Source of the DNA: Oscillospiraceae bacterium
Lineage (GTDB): Bacteria > Bacillota_A > Clostridia > Oscillospirales > Oscillospiraceae
Assembly (NCBI GenBank): GCA_902795095.1
Contig: CADBKB010000013.1
Span: forward strand, 1 to 30,414
DNA length: 30,414 bases
Direction: 5' to 3'
This document shows, piece by piece, positions 16,769 through 23,423 of the stretch. The notes beneath the pieces are model-generated. The model saw nothing but the letters and a program-made list of their open reading frames with translations, had not been told where the DNA came from and did not search any database. Positions within the stretch are counted from its first letter, which is position 1; each line of letters opens with the position of its first letter. The translations under genes were made by a program, and so were the position numbers.

Positions 16769-17710
16769 TCAATCCATGTTTGAAAAATCTGCGAAGCAGA
16801 CGCTTCCGTCCCCGGTCAGAACGAGCGCTTTCGCGCCTCTGAATAGGACTGACTCCACCGGAACGGAGGTCCCGTTTTCATCGACAAATTCCAGCGGCTC
16901 GGTATCGCGGATCTGACCTTGGCCGATTCTGCTCACATAAAAAGAATCGGAGTCGTCATACCCGCCGTCCATGATCAGGAAGCTGCCGTTTCCCACAACT
17001 GAGAATCTGTCGGCGCCTTTCACCCCCGGATCATACGCTGTTTCCGTCCTGAAATCCGTGCGGATGAGTTGGAAAGCGGTGTAGTAATAATACCAGAGGT
17101 TTCCGTCCTCATCAATATTGATCGCATAACAGTCCGTTATGTCTCTTTCGGAACGCCAGATCGTTTTTCCGTCCGCAGTCCAGGCGCGTACGCCGCAGCT
17201 TCCGATCGGCTCTTTCCAGCCGTAGTTTCCCAGGACGCCTTCGTCAAAATAGCTTGTGATAATGACCCCGTCGTTCCTGACGATGCAGTCGCCGATACCG
17301 TCTCCAAACGTGAGCGAACGCAAAACGTTCCCTTCTGCGTCAATGAACACGGCATTTTTTTCGGGCCCGCGTTTCTTTGAATACATACACCTTGCTCCCA
17401 GAAGAAGGAAGGAACCGTCGGGAACGGGAAGAAGGAAATGGAAGTTCATCGTATGCTTTCCGAGATCGAACCTTTCCACCTTCTCCACGGCGCCGCTCTG
17501 CCAGGAAGGCGTGAGTGCCAATGCCGTGTACACCGCGCCTGCGGCGGTATTCACAAACATCCCGTCAATGCGGGCGGGGATCCCGGAGGAGAAAAGAAAA
17601 TACACCTTTCCGTCATAACCGATACGCATGTCGACAAAATCAAGCCCCGACGTTCCTTGCTCTGTGAACAGTTCCTTTAGATTTCGGAGGTTCTTCAGTG
17701 TTTTTTTCAT
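16769..17710 (-). CDS. Hypothetical beta-propeller-like protein
   Basis: A 313-residue protein I do not recognise. It has repeating short beta-strand segments of the type DGKVYFLFSSG, DGSFLLLGAR, DGVIITSYFD, DGNLWYYYYT, GNGSFLIMDGG and GDGSVCFADF, each opened by an Asp-Gly or Asn-Gly turn every 40-60 residues. This is the pattern of a six- or seven-bladed beta-propeller of PQQ or SMP-30 type. No signal peptide or membrane helix is seen, so it is probably cytosolic. Only a weak GGAAGG lies before the ATG at 17710. Base composition is visibly poorer in GC than its neighbours, and it interrupts the usual rpmA-obg junction, suggesting acquisition by transfer. Confidence 0.75.
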   Translation of the reverse strand: MKKTLKNLRNLKELFTEQGTSGLDFVDMRIGYDGKVYFLFSSGIPARIDGMFVNTAAGAVYTALALTPSWQSGAVEKVERFDLGKHTMNFHFLLPVPDGSFLLLGARCMYSKKRGPEKNAVFIDAEGNVLRSLTFGDGIGDCIVRNDGVIITSYFDEGVLGNYGWKEPIGSCGVRAWTADGKTIWRSERDITDCYAINIDEDGNLWYYYYTAFQLIRTDFRTETAYDPGVKGADRFSVVGNGSFLIMDGGYDDSDSFYVSRIGQGQIRDTEPLEFVDENGTSVPVESVLFRGAKALVLTGDGSVCFADFSNMD

Positions 17711-17803
17711 GGGGTTACCGTCCTTCCGGGCAGATTTACTGCTGTTTTATTGATCCTGTTTCCGGTTCATAAGGCGCTGGGATGAACTTCTTCCGGCGTG
17801 ATC

Positions 17804-17820
17804 GGAGGCATACTGCCTCC
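17804..17820. repeat. Short inverted repeat upstream of the orphan propeller gene
   Basis: GGAGGCA and TGCCTCC with a 3-nt loop. On the minus strand this sequence doubles as a ribosome binding site and ATG for a 14-codon frame (MPPITPEEVHPSAL). The stop of that frame overlaps the ATG of a second 7-codon frame (TTATGA). No longer gene is present between 17711 and 17842. Confidence 0.4.
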
Positions 17821-17842
17821 GCGTGGGTCTGGAATATGAAAA

Positions 17843-17872
17843 ACGACCGGAACATCGCCATGTTCCGGTCGT
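17843..17872 (-). terminator. Terminator of the rplU-prp-rpmA operon
   Basis: ACGACCGGAACAT and ATGTTCCGGTCGT pair perfectly over 13 bp with a 4-nt loop. On the minus strand the stem runs into a T-tract (CGTTTTTCATA), 9 bp after the rpmA stop. It separates the ribosomal operon from the orphan gene and obgE. Confidence 0.9.
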
Positions 17873-17881
17873 TCGGTTGCG

Positions 17882-18163
17882 TTACTGCTCAGCGTAGACG
17901 GAGCACTGCTTGCGATCCTTGCCCAGACGCTCGAACTTGACCTTGCCGTCGATCAGAGCGAAGAGGGTGTTGTCGCTGCCCATGCCGACGTTGGTGCCGG
18001 GATGGATGTGGGTGCCTCTCTGGCGAACCAGGATGTTGCCGGCCAGGACGAACTGACCGTCGGCCCGCTTCACGCCCAGACGCTTGGACTCGGAATCACG
18101 GCCGTTCTTGGTGGAGCCGCCGCCCTTTTTATGCGCGAAGAACTGCAGACTGATATTCAGCAT
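17882..18163 (-). CDS. rpmA: 50S ribosomal protein L27 with cleavable N-terminus
   Basis: L27 reaches the peptidyl-transferase centre with its N-terminal tail. The 93-residue protein begins [21 protein letters not shown]: a nine-residue extension ending in QFF before AHKKGGGS, the site cut by the protease Prp in Firmicutes (known from Staphylococcus). Cleavage is needed for L27 function in those species. The rest ([30 protein letters not shown]) is canonical. The gene follows prp by 3 bp, which fits a protease and substrate made together. Confidence 0.97.
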   Translation of the reverse strand: MLNISLQFFAHKKGGGSTKNGRDSESKRLGVKRADGQFVLAGNILVRQRGTHIHPGTNVGMGSDNTLFALIDGKVKFERLGKDRKQCSVYAEQ

Positions 18164-18166
18164 GTG

Positions 18167-18490
18167 TTACACCTCCATAACTTCGATATAATCAGGATAA
18201 TCGTCCCGCCAACGGCTCAGGGTGAGCATCATGCCGGTGAGGACGGCCTGGACGGCCTCCTCCTGCTCGCATGCGGCGGGGAGCTTCAGGGTGACCTCGG
18301 CGTTTGCCTCGTTCACCTTGACCTTGGCACGTTCGCCCAGCACATCGGTGATGGTGTCGGAGGCGAACGTCACGGCTGTGGAGACGGCGGCGCAGATGAT
18401 GTCGGCGCCGGCCTCTGCATAGCCGCTGTGGCCGGAGCAGCGGAATCCGGTGATTCTGCCGCCCTCATTGAAAAATTCAACGCTGGTCAT
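18167..18490 (-). CDS. prp: Ribosomal-processing cysteine protease Prp
   Basis: Prp (YsxB) removes the N-terminal extension of L27. In this 107-residue protein the catalytic segment GHSGYAEAGADIICAAVS gives His21 and Cys33, the spacing of the known catalytic dyad. The C-terminal half (AEVTLKLPA, LSRWRDDYPDYIEV) is normal. It sits between rplU (3-bp gap) and rpmA (3-bp gap), the standard Firmicutes order. Confidence 0.95.
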   Translation of the reverse strand: MTSVEFFNEGGRITGFRCSGHSGYAEAGADIICAAVSTAVTFASDTITDVLGERAKVKVNEANAEVTLKLPAACEQEEAVQAVLTGMMLTLSRWRDDYPDYIEVMEV

Positions 18491-18493
18491 AGC

Positions 18494-18805
18494 TTACAGA
18501 GCGATTTTTTCAATCTTGACCTTGGTATAGGGCTGTCTGTGGCCGCGGATGGACTTGGAGTCCTTCTTGGGGCGATACTTGAAGACGACAATCTTCTTAG
18601 CCTTGCCGTTCTTCACGACCGTCGCTTCGACCTTCGCGCCATCGACAACGGGCTTGCCAAACGTGGAGTTTTCGCCGTCCACGACTGCCAGGACCTGATC
18701 GAAGATCACGGTGTCGTCAGCCTCAGCGTTCAGCTTCTCGACGAAAATCTCATCGCCCTCGCTGACGGAGTACTGCTTGCCGCCGGTAACGAAAATAGCC
18801 TTCAT
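18494..18805 (-). CDS. rplU: 50S ribosomal protein L21
   Basis: L21 is a primary 23S rRNA-binding protein. The 103-residue frame starts [18 protein letters not shown] and ends with the RNA-binding [21 protein letters not shown] segment typical of L21. The ATG at 18805 was chosen; a GTG nine bases upstream is too close to the AGGTAGG site to serve. It is the first gene of the rplU-prp-rpmA operon, behind a consensus promoter and a structured leader. Confidence 0.96.
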   Translation of the reverse strand: MKAIFVTGGKQYSVSEGDEIFVEKLNAEADDTVIFDQVLAVVDGENSTFGKPVVDGAKVEATVVKNGKAKKIVVFKYRPKKDSKSIRGHRQPYTKVKIEKIAL

Positions 18806-18838
18806 GGGTTGCACCTACCTTTTTTGTAGTCTCGCTCT

Positions 18839-18871
18839 GGGGGCGTGAGGGCATACCTCAGCTTCAGCCCC
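18839..18871 (-). promoter_or_regulatory. Candidate L21 leader RNA structure
   Basis: In the 5' untranslated region of rplU, on the minus strand, an outer stem GGGGC/GCCCC encloses TGAAGC and an inner hairpin TGAGG/CCTCA. The arrangement and the sequence GGGGCTGAAGCTGAGG resemble the L21 leader motif of Firmicutes, thought to be an autoregulatory binding site for L21. The structure is seen; membership in that RNA family is inferred. Confidence 0.55.
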
Positions 18872-18888
18872 TTCGACGCGGCCTGTAT

Positions 18889-18917
18889 ACTATACCATTG
18901 TCCCTGTCAAATGTCAA
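18889..18917 (-). promoter_or_regulatory. Sigma-A promoter of the rplU operon
   Basis: On the minus strand a perfect -35 TTGACA (18912-18917) and -10 TATAGT (18889-18894) are 17 bp apart. Transcription would start near 18882 and give a leader of about 77 nt before rplU. The strength suits a ribosomal protein operon. Confidence 0.85.
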
Positions 18918-19043
18918 AGGTTTTTTTGCTTTTTTTAAGGAAAAATGCGGATCTTCCCATGAAATCGGCAACAGCATCGGGACAGATGGGGCAATGTAAC
19001 AAAATATTTACAAAAAAAGCCTGTCCAGCCCCCGGACGAGACT

Positions 19044-19071
19044 TTGAAAATGGAAACGCATGTGATATAAT
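19044..19071 (+). promoter_or_regulatory. Promoter of the MacAB-like export operon
   Basis: TTGAAA (19044-19049) and TATAAT (19066-19071) are 16 bp apart. The predicted leader is close to 90 nt and contains a 6-bp hairpin AGCGAA/TTCGCT (19081-19094), a GC-only hairpin around 19111-19125, and a perfect tandem duplication of TTTGACTG (19126-19141) just before the ribosome binding site. The remaining sequence from 18918 to 19043 holds no gene that I can see. Confidence 0.7.
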
Positions 19072-19164
19072 GTGACAGTTAGCGAAGGTTCGCTGCAAAA
19101 CCGACCGTTCCGCGCGCTTCGCGCGTTTGACTGTTTGACTGTATGTACAAGGAGGAGCAACCCA

Positions 19165-20556
19165 ATGAGGAACACAGCGACGAAGGTCCTTCTGGCGATC
19201 CTGTGCCTGGCCATCGGCCTGTCCGGCTGCGGCAAATCCGGGGCCAAGGTCCAGGTGATATCGGTGTCGGATATCCTCGGCATCGGCCCCATCGGCATGA
19301 TCAACCGCTACGCCGGGATCGTGGAGGCGGGGGAGACCGTCAAGGTGAACCGGGACAATGGCCTGGAGGTGGCGGAGATCGCCGTTTCCGCGGGCGACGC
19401 GGTTTCCAAGGGCCAGGTGCTTTTCTCCTACGACACCCAGGGCCTGTCCATCGATGTGGAGCGGATGCAGCTCGAGATCGAGCAGATGAACAATACCATC
19501 ACCACCCAAAAATCCCAGATCACCACCCTGGAGAAGGAGCAGAAGAGCGCCGAGCAGGCCAACAAGCTCCAGTATACCCTGCAGATCCAGCAGATCCAGC
19601 TGGACATCAAGGAGGCGGAGTACAAAATCTCCGCCAAGCAAAAGGAGATCGACCAGGCCAAGGCCAAGCTGGCCGACGCCAACGTGCTCTCCCCGGTGGC
19701 AGGCCATATCAAGGAGGTCAACGCCAACGGCGAGACAAATCCCCAGACCGGCGAGCCGCTGCCCTTCATCAGCATCACCCAGGAGGGCGATTTCCGGGTG
19801 CGCGGCACCGTGAACGAGATGAACGCCTCCAGCTTTGCGCCGGATATGCCCGTGATCATCCGCTCCCGCACCGACGATACTGTCATGTGGTCCGGCACCG
19901 TGATCTCCGTGGATTGGGAGAACCCCATCCAGAGCAACAGCATGATGATGTACGGCGGCGCCCAGGACGAGATGACCACCTCCAGCAAGTACCCCTTCTA
20001 CATCCGGCTCAACAGCGACGATGGCCTCATGCTGGGCCAGCACGTCTACATCGAGCCGGAGCAGGGCCAGATGACCGGCGTGGAGGGCGAGAGCGGCTTC
20101 TATCTGCCCTCGTACTACATCAACGATCTGGATTCCGATCCCTGGGTCTGGGCAGCGGACAGCAAGGACAAGCTGGAAAAGCGGCTCCTTACCCTGGGCA
20201 ACTACAACATGGATTCCGACAGCTATGAGATCATGGAGGGCCTCAGCCTGGAGGATTTCATCGCCTATCCCGACGAGAACTGCCGCGTCGGCGCTCCGGT
20301 GCGCTATCCCGGCGAGGTGGAGGAGAGCGACGCGGAGAACCCCGAGGACGTGGAGAACATCGAGGGCGAAGAGAACTTCGGCGAGGAAAATTTCGGCGAG
20401 GAAAACTTCGGCGAGACGGACTTCGGTGACGGCTTCAGCGAAGATACGCAGACCTACCCGGTCCCCGCGGGCGAAGGCTTCGGAGGCGTCATCGACGCGC
20501 CGGCAAGCACCGATCCCGGCGTTGCCGTGGTGGACGGAACGGAGGCTGTGGGATGA
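19165..20556 (+). CDS. Membrane-fusion (HlyD/MacA-like) adaptor lipoprotein
   Basis: First subunit of a MacAB-like ABC exporter. The ATG at 19165 follows AAGGAGGAG. The N-terminus is a lipoprotein signal: basic start, hydrophobic stretch LLAILCLAIG and lipobox LSGC with Cys22, so it should be anchored outside the membrane. A half barrel-lipoyl motif (VAEIAVSAGDAVSKGQVLFSYD) leads into an uninterrupted coiled-coil hairpin of about residues 96-172 (QLEIEQMNNTITTQKSQITT to KQKEIDQAKAKLAD), then the second lipoyl half and beta-barrel (VRGTVNEMNA). The C-terminus is very acidic (about 384-432), with four tandem GEENF-type units. It overlaps the ATPase start by 4 bp (ATGA). Substrate unknown. Confidence 0.88.
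   Translation: MRNTATKVLLAILCLAIGLSGCGKSGAKVQVISVSDILGIGPIGMINRYAGIVEAGETVKVNRDNGLEVAEIAVSAGDAVSKGQVLFSYDTQGLSIDVERMQLEIEQMNNTITTQKSQITTLEKEQKSAEQANKLQYTLQIQQIQLDIKEAEYKISAKQKEIDQAKAKLADANVLSPVAGHIKEVNANGETNPQTGEPLPFISITQEGDFRVRGTVNEMNASSFAPDMPVIIRSRTDDTVMWSGTVISVDWENPIQSNSMMMYGGAQDEMTTSSKYPFYIRLNSDDGLMLGQHVYIEPEQGQMTGVEGESGFYLPSYYINDLDSDPWVWAADSKDKLEKRLLTLGNYNMDSDSYEIMEGLSLEDFIAYPDENCRVGAPVRYPGEVEESDAENPEDVENIEGEENFGEENFGEENFGETDFGDGFSEDTQTYPVPAGEGFGGVIDAPASTDPGVAVVDGTEAVG
20365..20424 (+). repeat. In-frame 15-bp tandem repeat (GEENF-type), four units
   Basis: Four 15-nt units starting GGCGA encode GEENF, GEENF, GEENF and GETDF, followed by a shortened GDGF. They lie in the acidic C-terminal tail of the adaptor lipoprotein and could vary in number by slippage. 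Confidence 0.8.
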
Positions 20557-21218
20557 TCCTGTCAATGCAAAACATCTGCAAGGACTATATGCGCGGCCGG
20601 ACCCCGGTGCCCGTGCTGCACGATATCTGCCTTGAGATGGAGGCGGGGGAGTACGTGGCCATCATGGGCCCCTCCGGTTCCGGCAAGACTACCCTCATGA
20701 ATCTGATCGGCTGCCTGGACAAGCCCACCTCCGGCACCTATATTTTCAACAACCGCGATATCATGACCCGGACCGACGACCAGCTTGCCACCATCCGCAA
20801 CCGGCACATCGGCTTCGTGTTTCAGAATTTCTATCTTCTGCCAAATCTCAGCGCCCAGGACAATGTGGCCCTGCCGCTGATGTATGGGGATATGCCCAAA
20901 AAGCGCCGCATGCAACTCGCCGAGGAGGCCCTGTGCAGGGTCGGCCTGGAGGACCGGATGAACTTCCGGCCCAACCAGCTCTCCGGCGGTCAGTGCCAGC
21001 GCGTGGCCATCGCCCGCGCCATCGTCGGCAGCCCCCGGCTGCTTCTGGCGGACGAGCCCACCGGCGCTCTGGATACGGCCTCCGGCGATCAGGTCATGGA
21101 GATCTTTGACCAGCTCAATGCCGACGGCGCCTCCATCCTGATGATCACCCATGAGCAGGCCGTGGCCGACCGCGCCCATCGGGTCTATCATCTGCTGGAT
21201 GGACGGCTCGAGATCTGA
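20553..21218 (+). CDS. MacB/LolD-type ABC transporter ATPase
   Basis: A 221-residue cytosolic ATPase that powers the permease encoded downstream. It has Walker A GPSGSGKTT near residues 40-48, the Q-loop FVFQNFYLLPNLSAQDNV, signature LSGGQCQR, Walker B LLLADEPTGALD, and H-loop ITHEQ. The LSGGQ core is intact; the following residue is Cys where Gln is usual. The Walker-A-adjacent LMNLIGCLDKPTSG and the ADEPTGALD phrase are typical of the MacB/LolD branch, whose members work mechanically on extracytoplasmic substrates. The start overlaps the adaptor stop (ATGA). Confidence 0.95.
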   Translation: MILSMQNICKDYMRGRTPVPVLHDICLEMEAGEYVAIMGPSGSGKTTLMNLIGCLDKPTSGTYIFNNRDIMTRTDDQLATIRNRHIGFVFQNFYLLPNLSAQDNVALPLMYGDMPKKRRMQLAEEALCRVGLEDRMNFRPNQLSGGQCQRVAIARAIVGSPRLLLADEPTGALDTASGDQVMEIFDQLNADGASILMITHEQAVADRAHRVYHLLDGRLEI

Positions 21219-21234
21219 GAAAGGACGGTTTCTG

Positions 21235-23412
21235 GTGAACAAACGGAAAACGATCATATCCGTGGTGTGCATCCTGCTGGCGGTGGTGCTGCTTACGAGC
21301 GCGATTGCCTACGGCACCAGTCCCGGCCGGCGCACCTGCAATGTCTACGCGGTGTCTGACATCGCAATGACCGACTACTGGGGCGACGACAAGAGCACCT
21401 ACGGCGAGGTGCGCTCGGATCAGGTGCAGACGGTCTATCTTTCCGATACCCAGCAGGTCAACGACGTCTTTGTCACCGAGGGTCAGAGCGTCATGCCCGG
21501 CGACAAGCTCCTTTCCTACGATACCACCCTCTCCCAGCTCGAGGTCACCCGCCAGGAGCTGGAGATCCAGCAGATGAAGGAGCAGCTCACGGCGGCCAAG
21601 ACCCGCTACAATACCCTGGCCGGCTCCAAGGTTTATACCGTAAGCGCGGCGGCGCCGCAGCGATCTGCGGTTCGGCTGTCGATGACCGCCAGGCCCACCT
21701 ATCGGCTCACCCTTCTTGCAGACGGCGATGAGAACTATGCCGTGGACGGCTACGCCCTGCACAGCGGCTCCGGCACGCCCGACGATCCCTATCTCTACGT
21801 CTGTGCCAACGGCGTGCCCTACGGCGGGGATTTCCTGGCAGAGATCGGCCTGCCCGCCCCCGATCCGGAGGATCCCGCGGCGCAGGACCAGCCGGATCCC
21901 GCGCCGGTGTACGTTGTGTTCGGCGTCAGCGAGGATAATATGCTCCAGGGCAATATCCTGCAGGCCGGCGGCATGTGCTTCGCACGCCGCGGCGGCGAGG
22001 TGTCGTTCATCGTATTTGACGCTTCGGATTACATCGGCCATCCCTTCGGCACCGCCAAGCTCGCGCCTCCCGCCGCCGACAAGACCGCGCTCGATGCAGC
22101 AATTCAGAGCGGCAGCGGCTTGGATCAGAGCAAGTACACCGAAAAATCCGCCGCCGCCCTCGCTGCTGCCATCGCCGCAGCCAAGCGGGTGCAGGAGAAG
22201 GAGAACGCCGTCCAGGCTGAGGTGGACGTTGCGGCGGAATTTTTGAACAATGCCATCAAGGCGCTGGAGGAAAAGTCCGACGGAAGCGGCACCGATCCCG
22301 CGCCCAAGCCGACGCCCGCGCCCCTGGACGCCAACAAGACGGCGCTCAACAAGGCCATCGAGCGGGGCGAGAAGATCAACAAAACCCAGTATACTGACAG
22401 CTCCGTGAAGGCCCTCACCACCGCCATCAGTCTGGCCAAGACCCTGCAGTCAAGCTCCAATGCCACCCAGGCGCAGGTGGACGCCGCCGTTGCGGCTTTG
22501 AACGCCGCCATCTCCGCCCTGGAGAAAAAGTCGGGCAGCTCCAGCAGCTCCAACAGCGGCACCAATTCCGGCACCACGATCAGGCCCGGCACAGGCACCA
22601 ACAGCGGCACCAATTCCAATTCCAACAGCGGCACCAATTCCAACAGCGGCACCCCCGTCACCCCGAATCCCGGCCCCAGCTATGCCGAGATCCAGGCCGA
22701 GAAGGCCGAGCTGCAGCAGAAGATCAAGGATCTGGATCTCAAGCTGCGCATGGCGGAGGTGGAGCTCAAACGGATGAACAAGGAACTGTCCGACGGCGTG
22801 GTCTACGCCGAGATGGCCGGAACCATCTCCTCCGTGCTCAGCGAAGGCGACGCCCGGGCCAGTGGCGAGCCCGTCATCAAGCTGGCGGGCGGCGGCGGTT
22901 ACCTGGTCCAGGGCACCGTGGACGAGCTGGATTTTGACAACGTGTATGTGGGCCAGAACGTGGACGTCACCTCCTGGGAGTCCGGCCAGACCTACCGCGG
23001 CACCGTGCTGGAGATCTCCGAGACGCCCACCGACAGCACCATGATCTACGGCGGCGGCAACATGAATGTGTCTTATTATCCCTTTACCGTCCGCATCGAC
23101 GGCGACGCGAACCTGCGTGAGCACGAGACCCTGGAGCTCAAGCTCGAGACCGAGCATGAGCAGACCGGCGCCTTCTATCTTGAGCAGCCCTTCATCCTGC
23201 AGGAGGACGGGCACAGCTACGTATATGTCGACGACGGAGAAGGCTTGCTGGAGAAGCGGGAGATCACCACGGGCGTCACTGTCTGGGGCAGCTCTGTGCA
23301 GATCCTGGACGGGCTTACCCTGGATGAATCCATCGCATTCCCCTACGGCAAGAACGCCCGCGAGGGCGCCAAGACGAAGCTCGCCACCCTGGACGAGCTG
23401 TATATGGGATAG
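21235..23412 (+). CDS. Second HlyD/MacA-like adaptor with FIVAR-like insertion
   Basis: A 725-residue adaptor starting at GTG 21235 after AAAGGACGG; an ATG inside the ATPase gene is in frame but lacks a ribosome binding site. One N-terminal membrane helix (about 7-27) is followed by a lipoyl half (VNDVFVTEGQSVMPGDKLLSYD) and the first coiled-coil arm (about 101-131). The hairpin is then interrupted: a beta-rich domain (about 150-275), two homologous helical domains of FIVAR type (about 282-347 and 367-432, each NKTAL/DKTAL...QYT/KYT...ATQAQVDAA...AISALEKK), and a Ser/Asn/Gly/Thr linker (about 433-482). The second arm (about 483-522) leads into the lipoyl half and barrel (VQGTVDELDFDNVYVGQNVDV). 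FIVAR domains are known from surface proteins of Gram-positive bacteria, so a wall- or glycan-contacting role is inferred. Confidence 0.85.
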   Translation: MNKRKTIISVVCILLAVVLLTSAIAYGTSPGRRTCNVYAVSDIAMTDYWGDDKSTYGEVRSDQVQTVYLSDTQQVNDVFVTEGQSVMPGDKLLSYDTTLSQLEVTRQELEIQQMKEQLTAAKTRYNTLAGSKVYTVSAAAPQRSAVRLSMTARPTYRLTLLADGDENYAVDGYALHSGSGTPDDPYLYVCANGVPYGGDFLAEIGLPAPDPEDPAAQDQPDPAPVYVVFGVSEDNMLQGNILQAGGMCFARRGGEVSFIVFDASDYIGHPFGTAKLAPPAADKTALDAAIQSGSGLDQSKYTEKSAAALAAAIAAAKRVQEKENAVQAEVDVAAEFLNNAIKALEEKSDGSGTDPAPKPTPAPLDANKTALNKAIERGEKINKTQYTDSSVKALTTAISLAKTLQSSSNATQAQVDAAVAALNAAISALEKKSGSSSSSNSGTNSGTTIRPGTGTNSGTNSNSNSGTNSNSGTPVTPNPGPSYAEIQAEKAELQQKIKDLDLKLRMAEVELKRMNKELSDGVVYAEMAGTISSVLSEGDARASGEPVIKLAGGGGYLVQGTVDELDFDNVYVGQNVDVTSWESGQTYRGTVLEISETPTDSTMIYGGGNMNVSYYPFTVRIDGDANLREHETLELKLETEHEQTGAFYLEQPFILQEDGHSYVYVDDGEGLLEKREITTGVTVWGSSVQILDGLTLDESIAFPYGKNAREGAKTKLATLDELYMG

Positions 23413-23423
23413 GGGGGCGGCCT

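Noticed and set aside
17714..17820. 14-codon frame MPPITPEEVHPSAL as a leader peptide gene
   Set aside because: It has a ribosome binding site-like sequence, but this is half of an inverted repeat and there is no attenuator after it; kept only as a note.
18907..20565. 552-codon minus-strand frame opposite the first adaptor
   Set aside because: Shadow of the adaptor gene; His/Leu/Ala-rich composition is typical for the reverse complement of GC-rich coding DNA.
22552..22660. Repeated GGCACCAATTCC-like units as a possible CRISPR or intergenic satellite
   Set aside because: They are in frame and encode the Ser/Asn/Gly/Thr linker of the second adaptor; no spacers of regular length.
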